A stretch of DNA of 64,000 nt from Talpa occidentalis (taxonomy: Eukaryota; Chordata; Mammalia; Eulipotyphla; Talpidae), in NCBI RefSeq assembly GCF_014898055.3, contig NW_023601543.1, positions 61,889,782 to 61,953,781 of the forward strand. The letters run 5' to 3'. How positions within the stretch are numbered: the stretch's first letter is position 1; each line of letters starts with the position of its first letter. The notes beneath the pieces were generated by a model. The model saw only the letters and a program-made list of their open reading frames with translations. It was not told where the DNA came from and did not search any database. Shown here piece after piece: positions 10,426 to 22,600 of the stretch. Both the position numbers and the translations under genes were made by a program.

Positions 10426-12359
10426 GAAAAGATTCCACCAATGACATGGCAGAATAGGAGGTTTTGATAACCTCCCCACTAAGTACAACTAGGAAAACCA
10501 AAATTTTGTTCACAGGAAATGTCACCAGTTATTGCCAATGACAGGGGACAGACCTATGTATATTTTGTTCTATTGATGGTGGTTTGTTGTGGGGGCTGAA
10601 CAGAGAGTAGTAAAGGGAGTTTGGCCCAGGGTGGTGGCCATATCAGTCAGCTGAGCAAGCTGTAGCCAGACACAGACCTTGCAGTGCATGTCCAAGTGCA
10701 GTGAATCTTTGCAGGTGGGGGAGTGTAGAACTACATGCCCACAGGTATTGGAACTATTGTTCCAGTCATGGAGAACCTGGCTACCAGCACTACAGTTGGG
10801 AGAGCACCTTCCCTTTTCCCTGCTGTGAAATAGGCGAGAGAGAGCTGCTAGGCTCTATGGGAAGGAGTAACAAGGAGGAGGGCGACTAGAAATTTTGGCT
10901 GCATAAAACAGAAAACAGTGTTTGGTCCAGAAGAAGTAAAAAAGAAGCAGTGCAAAATACTCTGCCTGGAATAGCACTTCCTTCTCACCAAGACTGAGAC
11001 CAAGTCTTTGGACTCCACTTCCCATCCCTCCCTCACCTGCTGCCTAGTTAAACAAAGAAGATAAACAAATGAAACTAAATACACAGTATCCGAACTAGGA
11101 AAAAAACAGCAACAACAAATAAGCCAAAACACATGCCTAGGAAATAAGGAAGATCTGAACACAAGATAGGAAAGCTAGAAAAGAAGTCTAGAGACCTATA
11201 TATAAGACACAAAATTTGAAGACCTAACAATGAGTTTAGAATAGCAATCTTAAAAACAACAACAAAAAAAAATCCATAAAGTTCTAGAAGTAAAATCAAA
11301 CACAGAAAGGCAATTTTAGAATCTTAGAAAAGAAATCCTGGAGCAAAAATAGTTCTTCACTAAAGAGATTGAAATATTTAAAAAGCGAAAAAAAAATGCT
11401 GAGTGAAGTAAGAGCAAATACAGAAAGCATATTAAATAGACTTAATATGGCAGGAGAGAGAATTTCAGAAATTGATGGTGCTAATTAGAAAAAAGAATTA
11501 GGAAAAAATGCAGAAACTCTATGAAAATTATCACACTTTATTAGAACAAGAAATGTAAGGACTAATGGGTATTTCAGAAGGTGAAGAAATGGAAAGGAGC
11601 AGACACCCTAGTCAAACAAATAATAGCAGAGAACGTCTCAAACCTAAGGAAACAATTAAGCATGGATGTCCAGGAAACTGATAGAACAAAAATTCTAAAT
11701 GTAAAATGATCCTTACCAAGATACATCATTGTTAAATTGCCAAAAGAACATAAGAAAAATAGTAAAAGCTGTTAGGGGAGAAAAGAACGCAACATGCAAA
11801 GGCACCATAGTCAGACCTTCATCAGATATCTCAGGAGATACTCTCAAGGCTAGAAGAAAGTGGAATGACATTTACAATTCAAAAGATAGAAACAACCAGC
11901 AAAAACTACTCTTCAAATATGGCAAACAAAAGCTAATGGAGTTTACCATCATTATCAAATGCCCTATGGAAAGTTCTTCTAAATGAAAAGAAAATACAAG
12001 AGGAACACAAAAACTTGACCAAGGTGATAAATAGTAATAGAGAATCAGAAGTATTAAAAAGAATAATATGTGACAATAAAAAATCATTGAAGGGGAGGAA
12101 TAAAATGATGGAAACTGTATAGTCAAATGACAATGAGCCATACCAGTCCTAAAAGGACTGTTTTAGACATAGAAAGTTTGATACAACACTCATAGTACAT
12201 GGTAACCACAAAACAAAAATCTAGAATAGAAGAAATGGAGAAACTGAGAGAACCACCAGGGAAAACCATTCAAATAAAAAGGCAGGGAGAAACACATGGA
12301 AAAAGAAACAACAGAAATATTAACCAACCAAAAATATACATAATGTCAGTAAACAAGCC

Positions 12360-14240
12360 TTGTATGTCTACAATCACTCTAAACGTGAGTGGCCTGAAGT
12401 TACCAACTAAAAGACACAGAATGACAAGTTGGATAAAAAAAGCATAACCAAGGGCCTCCCTGGTGGTGCAAGGGGTTAAGCACAGCACTGTGAAGCTATC
12501 CACAGCATCTGCAGCACGAGTTTTATCCCTGGATAGCCAGGGAGCTACCCATATGGCACAGCAGACCTCTCCTGTCTCACCCCCTGCTCCCCTCAGCAGT
12601 ATATTTCAGTAGTCTGCCTGTTCTGCTCCCCACTCTGTCTCTGGTGAATCCTCTAAGCCCCCACACCTCTGGCCTGCACCCCAGCTTCTGCATGCATAAA
12701 TAAATAAATCTTTTTAAAAAAAAAAAGCATAGCCCATCTATATTATGCATACAAGTGTCTCACTTCAGATCTAAAAACAAACAGACTTAAAGTGAAAGAC
12801 TGGAGCCAAGTATTTCAAATCAATAACACACAGGGAAAAAGCAGAAATTGCTGGTCTCATATCTGATAAATTAATCTTTCAGCCAGAAAAGATAATCAGT
12901 GTCAAAAACAGGTACTATATAATGATAAAGGGAATAATTCCTCAAGAAGATATAATAGTTACCAATATTTATGCGGAAACACATGTGCACTCAAATATAT
13001 AAAACACCTATTAATAGACCTAAAGCAAGACAATAATATTAAAGGATCTCAGCACAGCATTTACTGCAATGGATAGATTATCCAGAGAGAAAGTTAAACA
13101 AGGAAATAATGGTATTAAATAAAATAATGGATCAGATAGACATAATAAATATTTAGAGAGCCTTCCATAAAAAAAATAATGAATGCACATTCTTCTCAAG
13201 TGTACATGGAACATTATCAAGGATAGATCATAAACTGGGACACAAAACGTGTCTCAAAAATGTATGAAAATTGGGATTAGATCAAACAACTTTTCTGGTC
13301 ACAGTGTTATAAAGCTAGAAATCAACCAGAAATAAATCCTGGAAAAAGTCCAAACATGTAGAGACTAAACAAAATGCTTTTGAATAACTGCTGGGTCAAT
13401 AAGTCAAAGAAGAAATAAAAATTATCAAGATAATTTAACAAAAATGAAGAAACAATCTACTGGATCTTACTGAATACACTGAAAGTGGCATTAAGAAGGA
13501 AGTATATAGCAATATAGGCTCACATCAATAAAAAAGAAAAATTTCAGATAAACAATCTAACATTATATCTGAAGGAACTAAGAAAAAAAGAACAAATGTT
13601 ACCAAAAAAGCATGGAAGAAAGGAAGTAATAAAAGTTAGAGGACAAATAAAAGTCAAACTGATCAACGAAACCAAGAGTTGGTTCATTGAAAGGATAAAC
13701 AAAATTGATAAACCCTTAACAAGCTCACTAAGGAAGAGAGAAAACACAAATAAAAAGAATCAGAAATGAAAGAGGTAAAATTACAACAGGTACTGCAGAA
13801 ATATAGAATATCATGAGACTACCATGAATGTCTATATGAAAACAAATCAGACAACCTGGAAGAAATGGACAAACCCATTTAGAATCATACAGCCTTGCAA
13901 GATTGAATCGGGATGAAATAGCTTGAGCAGACCAATCACAAGCACATAAACTGAAAGAGTAGTCAACTCTTCCTAAGAACAAAGCCCAAGACGAAAGATG
14001 GCTTTGCTAGTGAATTCTACCAAACCTTCAAAGAACAACTAATACCTGTCCTTCTGAAACACTTCAAAGAATTGAAGAGAAGGTAAAGACCCCCATAACA
14101 TTTTATGAGGCCAACATTACCTTGATCACAAAGCCAAATAAGGATAGCATAAAAAAGAAAATTATAGAGTAACATCTCTAGAGAACACAGATGCAAAAAT
14201 CTTCTATATGCAAGCAATAAGTTAGAAAAAATAAGTTGAG
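12360..14240 (+). pseudogene. Decayed L1 ORF2, N-terminal and RT part
   Basis: Relic of the L1 endonuclease/reverse-transcriptase gene. The start region reads through 'ctctaaacgtgagtgg' (the TLNVNGL-type motif) and resumes after the SINE at 12452-12715 with the 'gactcacttcagatc'-type region. Further on, 'tggctttgctagtgaattc' corresponds to the conserved segment before the RT domain. Stops and frameshifts occur throughout, so no function remains. The catalytic RT part is deleted downstream. Confidence 0.7.
12452..12715 (+). mobile_element. tRNA-derived SINE, older type
   Basis: Sense SINE starting GGGCCTCCC and ending with a TAAATAAATAAATC tail. The TSD is AAAAAAGCATA, at the 12440 side and again after the tail near 12722. 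It splits the ORF2 N-terminal relic of the old L1. Confidence 0.93.
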
Positions 14241-14470
14241 AAAACAATCACATTTACAATTACACCAAAAAAGATAAACTACCAGAGAGTTATAAAGGAG
14301 CAGAAGCAACTATATACTAAAAACTGTCCAATCAGATACCAAAACCCCCCAAAATAACAAAGTAGAAAGATATCCTGTGTTCCTAGAGTGGAAGAATTTA
14401 TTGTTAAAATGGCCGTATTACCTAAAGCAATTTATAGAGCCAACACATTATGTATCAAAATCCCAATGAC

Positions 14471-14778
14471 GGGCCTCCCCGGTGGCGCAGCGGTTGAGCG
14501 CTGGGTTGCGAAGCTGCCCGCGGCCTCTGCGGCGCCGGTTCGATCCCCGGCTGCTCCCGGCCACTGGAGGAGGGTCCCACATGGCGCGCAGACCTCTCCT
14601 GCCACCCGCTGCTCCCCTCAGCAGTGTGCTTCGGTCCTTCTGCCTGCTCTGCTCCCCGCTCTGGCTCTGGTGAATTCTCTCACCCTCCCGCGCTTCTGAC
14701 TGTACCCAGTGCATGTATAAACAAAACAAACAAACAAATAAATAAATAAATAAAACATGCCTCTATTAAAAAAAAAAA
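14471..14778 (+). mobile_element. tRNA-derived SINE, younger type, well preserved
   Basis: A good reference copy. The Pol III A box TGGCGCAGCGG is at 14483-14493 and the B box GGTTCGATCCC at 14537-14547, a tRNA-like spacing. It continues through the unique body to 'tgactgtacccagtgcatg' and an AAAT-rich tail. The TSD CCAATGAC lies at 14463-14470 and 14780-14787. The head stays GC-rich in AT-rich surroundings, which suggests a young insertion. Confidence 0.95.
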
Positions 14779-14956
14779 TCCAATGACATTCTTCAAGGAA
14801 ATAGAACAAACAATTATTAAATTTTATGGAACCACAAAAAGACCTTAAATAGCCAAAGCAATCCTGAGATGAAATAAGAAAAAATGACAACATCACACTC
14901 CCTGAATTCAAACTCTACTACACAGCAGCAGGAATCATAGTATGGCATTGGAACTA

Positions 14957-15153
14957 AAAAAGAATAACTATAATAAAGAAAAAATCAAAACCAACAAGCA
15001 ACTATAAACCACAGACAAGCTACGGGGGGGGGGCAGGAGAGGAGGGATTAGGGTCAAAATAAGTGGGTGGGAATTGTATGGGGAATATAACCAAGATAAA
15101 AATGCATACATTGTGCAAAAATGAAAAATGATGTAAGAAATATATTTTATATA

Positions 15154-15187
<34 letters not shown>
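14957..15187 (+). mobile_element. Young L1 3' end, 5'-truncated
   Basis: The 3'UTR of the young L1 family in sense orientation: 'aaccaacaagcaactataaa', a G-run, 'ggaattgtatggggaatata', then 'acattgtgcaaaaatg'. Its tail has decayed into a TA-rich run. It is nested in the old L1. Confidence 0.88.
15139..15187 (+). repeat. (TA)n simple repeat
   Basis: Nearly pure TA repeat between the young L1 3' end and the following SINE, probably grown from the L1 tail. Confidence 0.95.
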
Positions 15188-15188
<1 letters not shown>

Positions 15189-15444
15189 GCCTCCCTGGTG
15201 GCGCAGCGGTTGAGCGCTGGGCTGCAAAGCAGCCCGCAGCCTCTGCAGTGTTGGTTCGATCCCCAGCTGCTGGGCGAGGGTCCCACATGGCGCACAGATC
15301 TCTCCTGCCGCACCCGCTGCTCCCCTCAGCAGTGTGTTTCGTCAGTCTGCCTGTTCTGTTCCCTGCTCTGGCTCTGGTGAATTCTCTCACCCTCCCGCGC
15401 TTCTGACTGTACCCAGTGCTTGTATAAATAAATAAATAAATCTT
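15188..15444 (+). mobile_element. tRNA-derived SINE, younger type
   Basis: Full-length sense copy with A and B boxes, ending in AATAAATAAATAAATCTTA. It sits directly against the TA repeat, so a TSD cannot be told from the repeat. Confidence 0.93.
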
Positions 15445-15777
15445 AGGGGGGAAAAAATGTATATAAAAAATTTAAAAAAGGGAAACACAGAGCAATAGAA
15501 AAAATATAGATTCCAAATATAAGCCCACACAAATACAGATAATTATTCTTTGACAAAGGAGCCTTGACCATACAATGCAGAGAGGACGGCCTCTTTAACA
15601 AATGGTGCTGGAAAACTTGGACAGTCATATGCAATAAAAAAGAAAGAAGTTAGATCCTTACTTAACTCTATACACAAAAATTTATTCACAATAGATTAAA
15701 CACTTGTGTGTAAGATGTGAAACAATAAAATGAGTACAGGAAAACCTAGGCAATACAATCCTGGTATCAACCACAGC

Positions 15778-15851
15778 GATGTATTTGGTGATTCAACTCT
15801 AACAAGGGAAACAAAACAAAAAATAAACAAAAGAGACCACATCAAACTAAA
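15778..15851 (+). repeat. Left arm of a 74-79 bp inverted repeat
   Basis: Part of the old L1 ORF2 relic. Its reverse complement, including local peculiarities, is found at 16498-16576. Confidence 0.88.
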
Positions 15852-16226
15852 AAGATTTTGTACCGTGAAAGATAACGCCAGAAAACCAGAAAGGCAACCT
15901 ATGGACTGGGAGAAGATATTTGCATACCTGAGAAGGGGTAAATTTCCAAAATACATAAAGAACTCAACAACAACAAAAACGATCAAAAAATGGATGAGAC
16001 CTAAGTAGACATTTCTCCAAAGAAAACATTCAGATGACCTAAAGGCACACAAACAAATGCTCATCATCACTTATCATCAGGGAAATGAAAACTATAACGA
16101 GATATCATCTTACCCCTGTGAGAATGGCCTATATTAGAAACACTCATCCACTGTTGGTGGGAATATAATCTGGTGCAGCCTCTATGGAAAATGATATGGA
16201 GATTCATTTAAAAAAATAAAAATGGA

Positions 16227-16497
16227 GGCGCCTCCCTGTTGGCTCAAGAGGTTAAGCCTCAGCACTACAAAACTGTTGCAGCTGAGTTTGATCCCTGGCC
16301 AGGGGGCTGACGCACATGGTGCAGCAGACCTCTCCTGTCTCACCCGCTGCTCCTCTCAACAGTGTATTTCAGTAGATCTGCCTGTTCTGCTCCCCAGTCT
16401 ATCTTGGGTGAATCTTCTCATCCCCCACACTTCTGGCCTGTACCCCAGTTCTTGTGTGCATAAATAAATGAATGTTTAAAAAAATTAAAAAAAAAAA
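16227..16497 (+). mobile_element. tRNA-derived SINE, older type
   Basis: Sense SINE, diverged, with a complete tail of its own (TAAATAAATGAATG then an A-run). The flanks 'ttaaaaaaataaaaat' before it and 'ttaaataaaatagaaat' at 16625-16641 look like an imperfect TSD. That would enclose the inverted L1 piece and a second SINE-like tail as well. Confidence 0.85.
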
Positions 16498-16620
16498 TTT
16501 AGTTTGATGTGGTCTCATTTGTTTATTTTTTTTGTTTTGTTTCCCTTGTTGTTAGAGTTGAATTACCAAATACATCTTTCTGGTTCTTGTAAGCAAAAAT
16601 AAATAAAATAAATCTTTTTT
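16498..16620 (+). repeat. Inverted local L1 copy plus a second SINE tail
   Basis: Bases 16498-16576 are the reverse complement of 15778-15851 with a few mismatches and two small indels. They are followed at 16577-16620 by a SINE 3' tail ('ggttcttgtaagca', an AAATAAAATAAATC run and a T-run) that has no SINE body. See findings. Confidence 0.8.
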
Positions 16621-17194
16621 AAAAGTTAAATAAAATAGAAATACCAGGTGATTTAGCAATACCACAGCTAAGTACTTACCTAAAGAATATGAAAACACTA
16701 ACGAAAAGATTAATAGTCTGTCTTCGTAGCAGTATTATTCACAATAGCTGTGGCATGGAACCAGCCTAAATGCCCAACAACAGATGATTGGATAAAGAAA
16801 TTGGAGAATATAAAACTCAGTGCAATATTACTCAGTTATTAAAAAAGATAAAATAATATTTTGGGACCAAAGCAATGGATGGATATTGAGGTGATTATTC
16901 TAAGTGAAATAAGTCAGAAATTGAAAGACATTTAAACTAGATGGTTTCACTCATTTGCACATATAAATAACCAAAGAAAACAAACTGCAAAGCACAGCAA
17001 AAATAATTGTTAAACTTTGCAAAAAATATACTGGTGACCAGAAAAAATGGCAGGGAGAAGAACCAGGGGACAGTGGAGGGAAGGGGATAGGACATTAACC
17101 CTGGGGCGTTGGTGTAGGGTGAGTGAAGTGTGTGCATATATGTGCTTCCAAAATTAAATAGTTATGTAAATAACTAACACATTAATAATATTTG

Positions 17195-18110
17195 AGGAAA
17201 GGAACAGAAGCTTATAAGGAATTTCATTGTGTATATATCTTTTTGCATCTCTGATTATTTCCTTGGGATGATTTTATAGAAGCAGAATTACTGATTCAAA
17301 TACTATGCATAGAAAAGATTTTTGATAACCATTGCCAAAGTTTGTTCCACTTTAGTTTGCACTATTAGTTTATGGAAAGGTTATTTTATCATGCTTTTGG
17401 CAGTATTGAACAGTAAAATTTTAATTATTACAAATGTAAAAGATAAAAGAAATTTCAATGATTTTTTTGTTTTTCAATGATTGACAGTGAAATTGAATAT
17501 TTTTCAACTATTTTCCATTTCTATTTCTTTTATGAATTGTTCTTTGCCATTTTTCTTAATGTGCTTATGCTTTTCTTATTTAGTTATTAGCTTTTCAAGT
17601 GTTAAGTGATGATTTTAACATGCTTTATATTTTTAATATATAAATGATTACTATTCCATTTCCTATTTATTAATATATTTCCTAGCTCATTCAATGATAT
17701 TCATGGTGTCCTTGGATATACAGAAGCTTAACAATTTTAAGCTAAGAAACAAATCTTTTTATGTAATCAGGCTATTTGCAGTATAATCTTTTATGCTGCA
17801 TTATTTTTAGGAATCCTTTGTCATCAGAAATTAAAAAAAATAATTTATAGTTTCTGCCTTTTAAAAAATGGTCTTGTTCTTAACATTTGACTTCTTGATT
17901 CATCTAGAATTTGCTTGACATTATGAGATGATGTTATAAAATAGGGCTCTTGACTTTCTTCAAAAAATAAATTTTACAAATCCCTTATGTTAAACATCTA
18001 ATTCCTATTGTTTTGTGATTTCTTCTTTATTACCTTTGAAGTTACAATATATACCAAGGTATATCTCATGGTTATCTATTTATTTCCATGATCTTTTACT
18101 TATGCAAAAT
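17195..18110 (-). mobile_element. Old LINE-1 ORF2 segment, antisense
   Basis: Antisense old L1 with the order expected of the ORF2 C-terminal half. Landmarks are 'ttctttgccatttttctta', 'ttcctagctcattcaat', 'cttgattcatctagaattt' and 'aaaatagggctcttgac'. It is much older than the 19.5-24.9 kb copy and has no long frame. Confidence 0.65.
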
Positions 18111-18114
18111 ATTT

Positions 18115-18260
18115 TTTACTGGGTGTCTATACCTACCATATCGCAGACACTGTGTGGCAGGTGCTGGGACATAAAAACCTGAACAAAGCGTACACTGCGA
18201 GCTCTGTAAGGACAATGGGCATCTCACTGTGAAGGTTTTAGCACCCATTGATTCTAGTTC
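18115..18260. mobile_element. L2/MIR-type remnant
   Basis: 'gcagacactgtgtggcaggtgc' type sequence followed by 'gagctctgtaaggacaa' are hallmarks of L2 or MIR 3' ends. It is short and possibly composite. Confidence 0.45.
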
Positions 18261-18876
18261 AAGTCTTCTTATTACTATTGTTTTCACTTGGTTCTTAACA
18301 TCCAATTATTGTAATTTGAAAGCCTTTGGAAAGTAGGCAGCAAGTCCTCTTTTCCACTCACTCCTCCATGGTGATTTTATCAGGGCCAGATGGACTACAG
18401 GGCCTCATGGAAAAATCAATCAAAAACATTTTATTATTTCCCTTCCATCTTGATTTAGCAGAGGCACCAAGTGTTGTTTTGTTTTGTTTTGTTTTTTCCA
18501 AGATTCAGCTTTGGTAAATGAGAGATTTAAACTCAGAAAACATGGAATTGAATTGTGATATTGTATTAACTTTCTGGCCTTAGAATAAATGTCTTTACTT
18601 TTTGTACCCCTAGTTTTTTCCTCTTTAAAATGGGGTTATTATACTTGTCTGATAAGAATCTTTGAGGATGAAATGAGAATAGGTACTAAAACTTTGAAAA
18701 TTGTAAAATGTCAAGACATAAATTAGTATTGCTATTTTTAATAAAACTAAAGTACAAATAACCCAAAAGCAATACTCTTGTCTTGATGTCTCTGTGATCT
18801 CTTGTCTAAACACACCATTTTTTAGTATTTATCTTCATAAATATAAATTTATGAATTTATAGCCACAATATAAATT
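18261..18876. other. Unassigned sequence
   Basis: AT-rich sequence containing a GTTTT-type run near 18476. I see no gene or family. Confidence 0.4.
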
Positions 18877-18886
18877 TATTGAGGAG

Positions 18887-19179
18887 GGCCTCCCCTGGTG
18901 GTGCAGTGGTTGAGCGCTGGGTTGCAAAGCTGCCCGCAGTCTCTGCAGCGCTGGTTCGATCCCCAGCCACCAGCAGGGGTCCACATGGCGCACAGACCTT
19001 TCCTGCCATGCCCGCTGCTCCCCTCAGCAGTGTATTTCATCAGTCTGCCTGTTCTGTTCCCCGCTCTGGCTCTGGTGAATTTTCTCACCCTCCCGTGCTT
19101 CTGACTGTACCCAGCGCTTGTATAAATAAACAAAAAAACAAACAAACAAACAAACAAATATATAAATCTTTAAAAAATA
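18887..19179 (+). mobile_element. tRNA-derived SINE, younger type
   Basis: Full-length sense copy with A and B boxes and a long (CAAA)n-containing tail. An exact 10-bp TSD, TATTGAGGAG, lies at 18877-18886 and 19180-19189. Confidence 0.95.
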
Positions 19180-19189
19180 TATTGAGGAG

Positions 19190-19446
19190 TTCTCAATAAA
19201 TAAATAAATGCATAACATTCCCTGTTCAGGTAGATGCTGTTCCAATATAACTGAACGGAAACATCCCTTGCCCAGAAAAATCTAAGCAAGTAATTCATTA
19301 TTTGTGACCTGTTATTCCAGAGTTTGGGACCCATTTTAAATTTTGTTTAGAAAAATAGAGATCCGTGGGATAATATATTAAGCCTTTGACATTTGAGAGG
19401 GATATCTTCCTAAACCCTCACAAATCTCCAAATTTGCAAGCACTAT
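19190..19446. other. Unassigned sequence
   Basis: Short spacer between the SINE and the young L1. Nothing recognised. Confidence 0.4.
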
Positions 19447-19461
19447 GATTGTGTACATTTT

Positions 19462-19639
19462 TTTATAATAAATTTTATTTTTATATTCCCCATAAAATTT
19501 TCAACCCCCCCCATTTTGACCCCAATCCCTCCCCTCCCTCCACCCACCCCCCCAAAAGTGTCTCTGGTTCAAAAATTTTGTTGATTTTGATTTTCACTTT
19601 CTTATAGTTATTCATTTCCTGGTCCCTTATTTAAGTTTT
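19462..19639 (-). other. L1 3'UTR with G-rich tract
   Basis: Between the ORF2 stop and the TSD. It includes the reverse complement of 'aaccagagacacac'-type sequence and a polypurine (G-rich) tract typical of mammalian L1 3'UTRs. The same segment, as a plus-strand copy, marks the truncated young L1 ends near 15.1, 33.9, 43.2, 44.2-44.6 and 46.5 kb, with a diverged version near 54.8 kb. Confidence 0.85.
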
Positions 19640-22600
19640 CTAGATTCCTGCTATGAGTGAGACCATCTGGTATTTTTCTTTTTCTTTCTGGCTTATTTCG
19701 CTGAGCATGATCCCTTCCAGCGCCATCCATGTTGCTGCAAATTGCATGTGTTTATCTTTTTTGAATGCTGAGTAATATTCCATGGTATATATGTACCACA
19801 TCTTCTTGATCCAGTCATCTATTTTTGGGCATTTGGGCTGTTTCCAAAGCTTAGCTATTGTAAATAGTGCTGCTATAAACATAGGGGTGCAGGTGTTCTT
19901 TGGAATTGATGTTTCTGTGTCCTTTGGGTAAATACCTAGGAGTGGAAATGCTGGATCATATGGAAGCTCTATGTTTAGTAGGTCCAGAAATCTCCACACA
20001 GCTCTCCATAGTGGTTGGACCAGTTTGCACTCCCACCAACAGTGCAGAAGAGTTCCTTTTTCTCCACACCCTCGCCAACATTTGTTGTTGCTAGTTTTTT
20101 TAATATGTGCCATTCTCACTGGTGTAAGATGGTATCTCATGGTAGTTTTGATTTGCATTTCCCTGATTACAAGTGATGTTGAACATTTTTTCATATGCCT
20201 GTTGGCCATTTGCATTTCCTCTTCAGAGAAGTTTCTTTTTAGCTCTTCTGCCCATTTTTTGACTGGATTATTTTCTTTGTTGTTGTTGAGTCTCATCAGC
20301 TCTTTGCAGATTTTTGTGATCAATCCTTTTCATTAGTGTTGTGTGCAAAAAATGTTCTCCCAGTTGGTGGGGTTTCTCTTTGTTTTTGTTATTGTCTCTT
20401 TTGCTGTGCAGAAGCTCTTTAATTTGATGTAGTCCCAGCTGTTTATCTTTGCCTTCACTATCACTGCTTTGGATGATGTGTCTGTAAAGATATCTTTGAT
20501 GTGCAAATCATGTAGTGTTTCGCCTATATTTCCTTCTATGTATTTTATGGTTTCAGGTTTTATGTCTAGTTCTTTGATCCATTTTGAGTTGGTTTTTGTG
20601 TATGGTGTGAGGTAGTAGTCAAGCTTCATTCTTTTGCATGTAGCGGCCCAGTTTTCCCAGCACCATTTATTGAACAGACTTTCTTTGCTCCAATGCATAG
20701 TCTTTGCTCCTTTGTCAAAGATTAGTTGACCATAAATCTGTGGGTTTATTTCTGGATTTTCTATTCGATTCCATTGGTCTGTGTGTCTGTTCTTGTTCCA
20801 ATACCATGCAGTTTTGATGATTATGGCTTTGTAGTATAACCTGAAATCTGGGAGTGTGATGCCTCCATTCCCTTCTTTTTTTTTTTTTCAGGAGAGCTTT
20901 GGCTATTCGGGGTTTTTGGAGATTCCATATGAATTTCATCAATAATTGTTCTATTTCTTTGAAGAATAACATTGAAATTTTTATTGGAATAGCATTGAAT
21001 CTGTATATTGCTTTTGGTAGGATGGCCATTTTAATAATGTTTATTCTTCCAATCCATGAGCAGGGGATGTCTTTCCATTTCTTTGTATCTTCTTCTATTT
21101 CTTTTAACAGTGTTTTATAGTTTTCTTTGTAAAGGTCCTTTACCTCTTTTGTTAGATTTATTCCCAAGTATTTGATTTTTTTTGTTTCGATAATAAAGGG
21201 GATTGTTTTTTTCATTTCTTCTTCAGATTTATTGTTAGTGTATAGGAAGGCTTCTGACTTTTGCATGTTGATTTTGTATCCTGCCACTTTGCTGAACTGA
21301 TTGATGCGTTCAATTAGTTTTTCTATGGAGTTTTTGGGGTTCTCTATGTATATTATCATATCATCTGCAAATAGTGATAGTTTGACTTCTTCTTTTCCTA
21401 TTTGGATTCCTTGTATGTCTGTCTCTTGTCTTATTGCTCTGGCTAGGACTTCCAGTATTATATTGAAAAGCAGTGGTGAGAGTGGACATCCTTGTCTTGT
21501 TCCAGATCTTAATGGAAATGCTTTCAGCTTTTCACCATTGAGAATGATACTGGCTGTTGGCTTGTCGTATATGGCCTTTATGATGTTGAGGTATGTTCCT
21601 TGTATCCCAAGAATTTCAAGGGCTTTTATCATGAATGGGTGTTGCACTTTGTCGAAAGCTTTCTCGGCATCTATTGATATTATCATATGGTTTTTATATT
21701 TCTTTTTGTTGATGTGTTAGATAACGTTGATTGATTTTCAGATGTTGAACCATCCTTGTGTCCCTGGAATGAATCCTACTTGGTCGTGGTGAATTACCTT
21801 ATGGATACACTGTTGGATTCTGATAGTTAAAATTTTATTGAGGATTTTTGCATCAGTGTTCATTAGGGAGATTGGCCTATAGTTTTCTTTTTTTGTGTTG
21901 TCCTTGTTCGGTTTTGGTATTAGTGTAATGTTGGCTTCATAGAACGTGTTAGGTATTATACCTTCCTTCTCAATTTTTTGGAAGAGTTTGTGAAGGATAG
22001 GCACTAATTCGTCTCTGAATGTTTGGTAGAATTCATTTGTAAATCCATCAGGTCCTGGGCTTTTGTTTTGGGGGAGGTTTTTGATTACCATTTCAATTTC
22101 GCTGCTTGTTAATTGGTCTGTTTAGGTGTTCTATTTCTTCTTTATCTAGCTTTGGGTGATTGTGGAGTTGTAGGAATTTGTCCATCTCCTCTAGATTGTT
22201 GAACTTGTTTCCATATAACTGTTCATAGTAGTTATTAATTATTCTTTTGATTTCTGCTGTGTCCGTTGTGATTTCTCCTCTTTCATTTATTATCCTATTT
22301 ATTTGTGCTTTCTCCCTTTTTGCCCTTGTGAGCCTGGCTAGGGGTTTATCTATTTTATTTATTTTTCGAAGAACCAGCTCTTGGTTTCATTGATCTTTTG
22401 GATTGTTTTTTTAGTTTCGATTTCATTTATTTCTGCTTTGGTCTTTATTATTTCTTTTCTTCTACTGGTTTTGGGTTTTTTTTGTTGTTCTTTTTCTAGA
22501 TCTTTGAGCTTCGAGATTAGGTTGTTTCTTTGAGTTCTTTCTTGTTTCTTGATGTGAGCATCTATTGCTATATATTTTCCTTTTATTACTGCTTTTGCTG

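Larger units (their letters stand above)
10430..17190 (+). mobile_element. Old, nearly full-length LINE-1 with nested inserts
   Basis: Sense L1 whose parts appear in order: a 5'UTR start with 'atggcagaataggagg' (about 10448), a degraded ORF1 zone (11340-12000), an inter-ORF region, ORF2 endonuclease-like sequence (12360-13250), RT-like sequence (13680-14190), C-terminal ORF2 (15500-16210, 16630-16950) and a 3'UTR. About 600 bp of RT, including the catalytic FADD segment, is missing near 14220. Four SINEs and one young L1 end are nested in it. No long frame survives. Confidence 0.8.

Noticed and set aside
14388..15390. Proline/alanine/arginine-rich frames over 100 codons around 14.4-15.4 kb
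   Set aside because: They lie inside GC-rich SINE copies. Near-identical peptides appear at 18.9, 30.5, 53.2 and 55.0 kb, so they are translated SINE.
20715..21686. 323-codon frame as a possible host reverse transcriptase gene
   Set aside because: It is the RT part of the L1 ORF2 at 19462-24874, flanked by L1 sequence and a TSD, with stops and a frameshift at either end.
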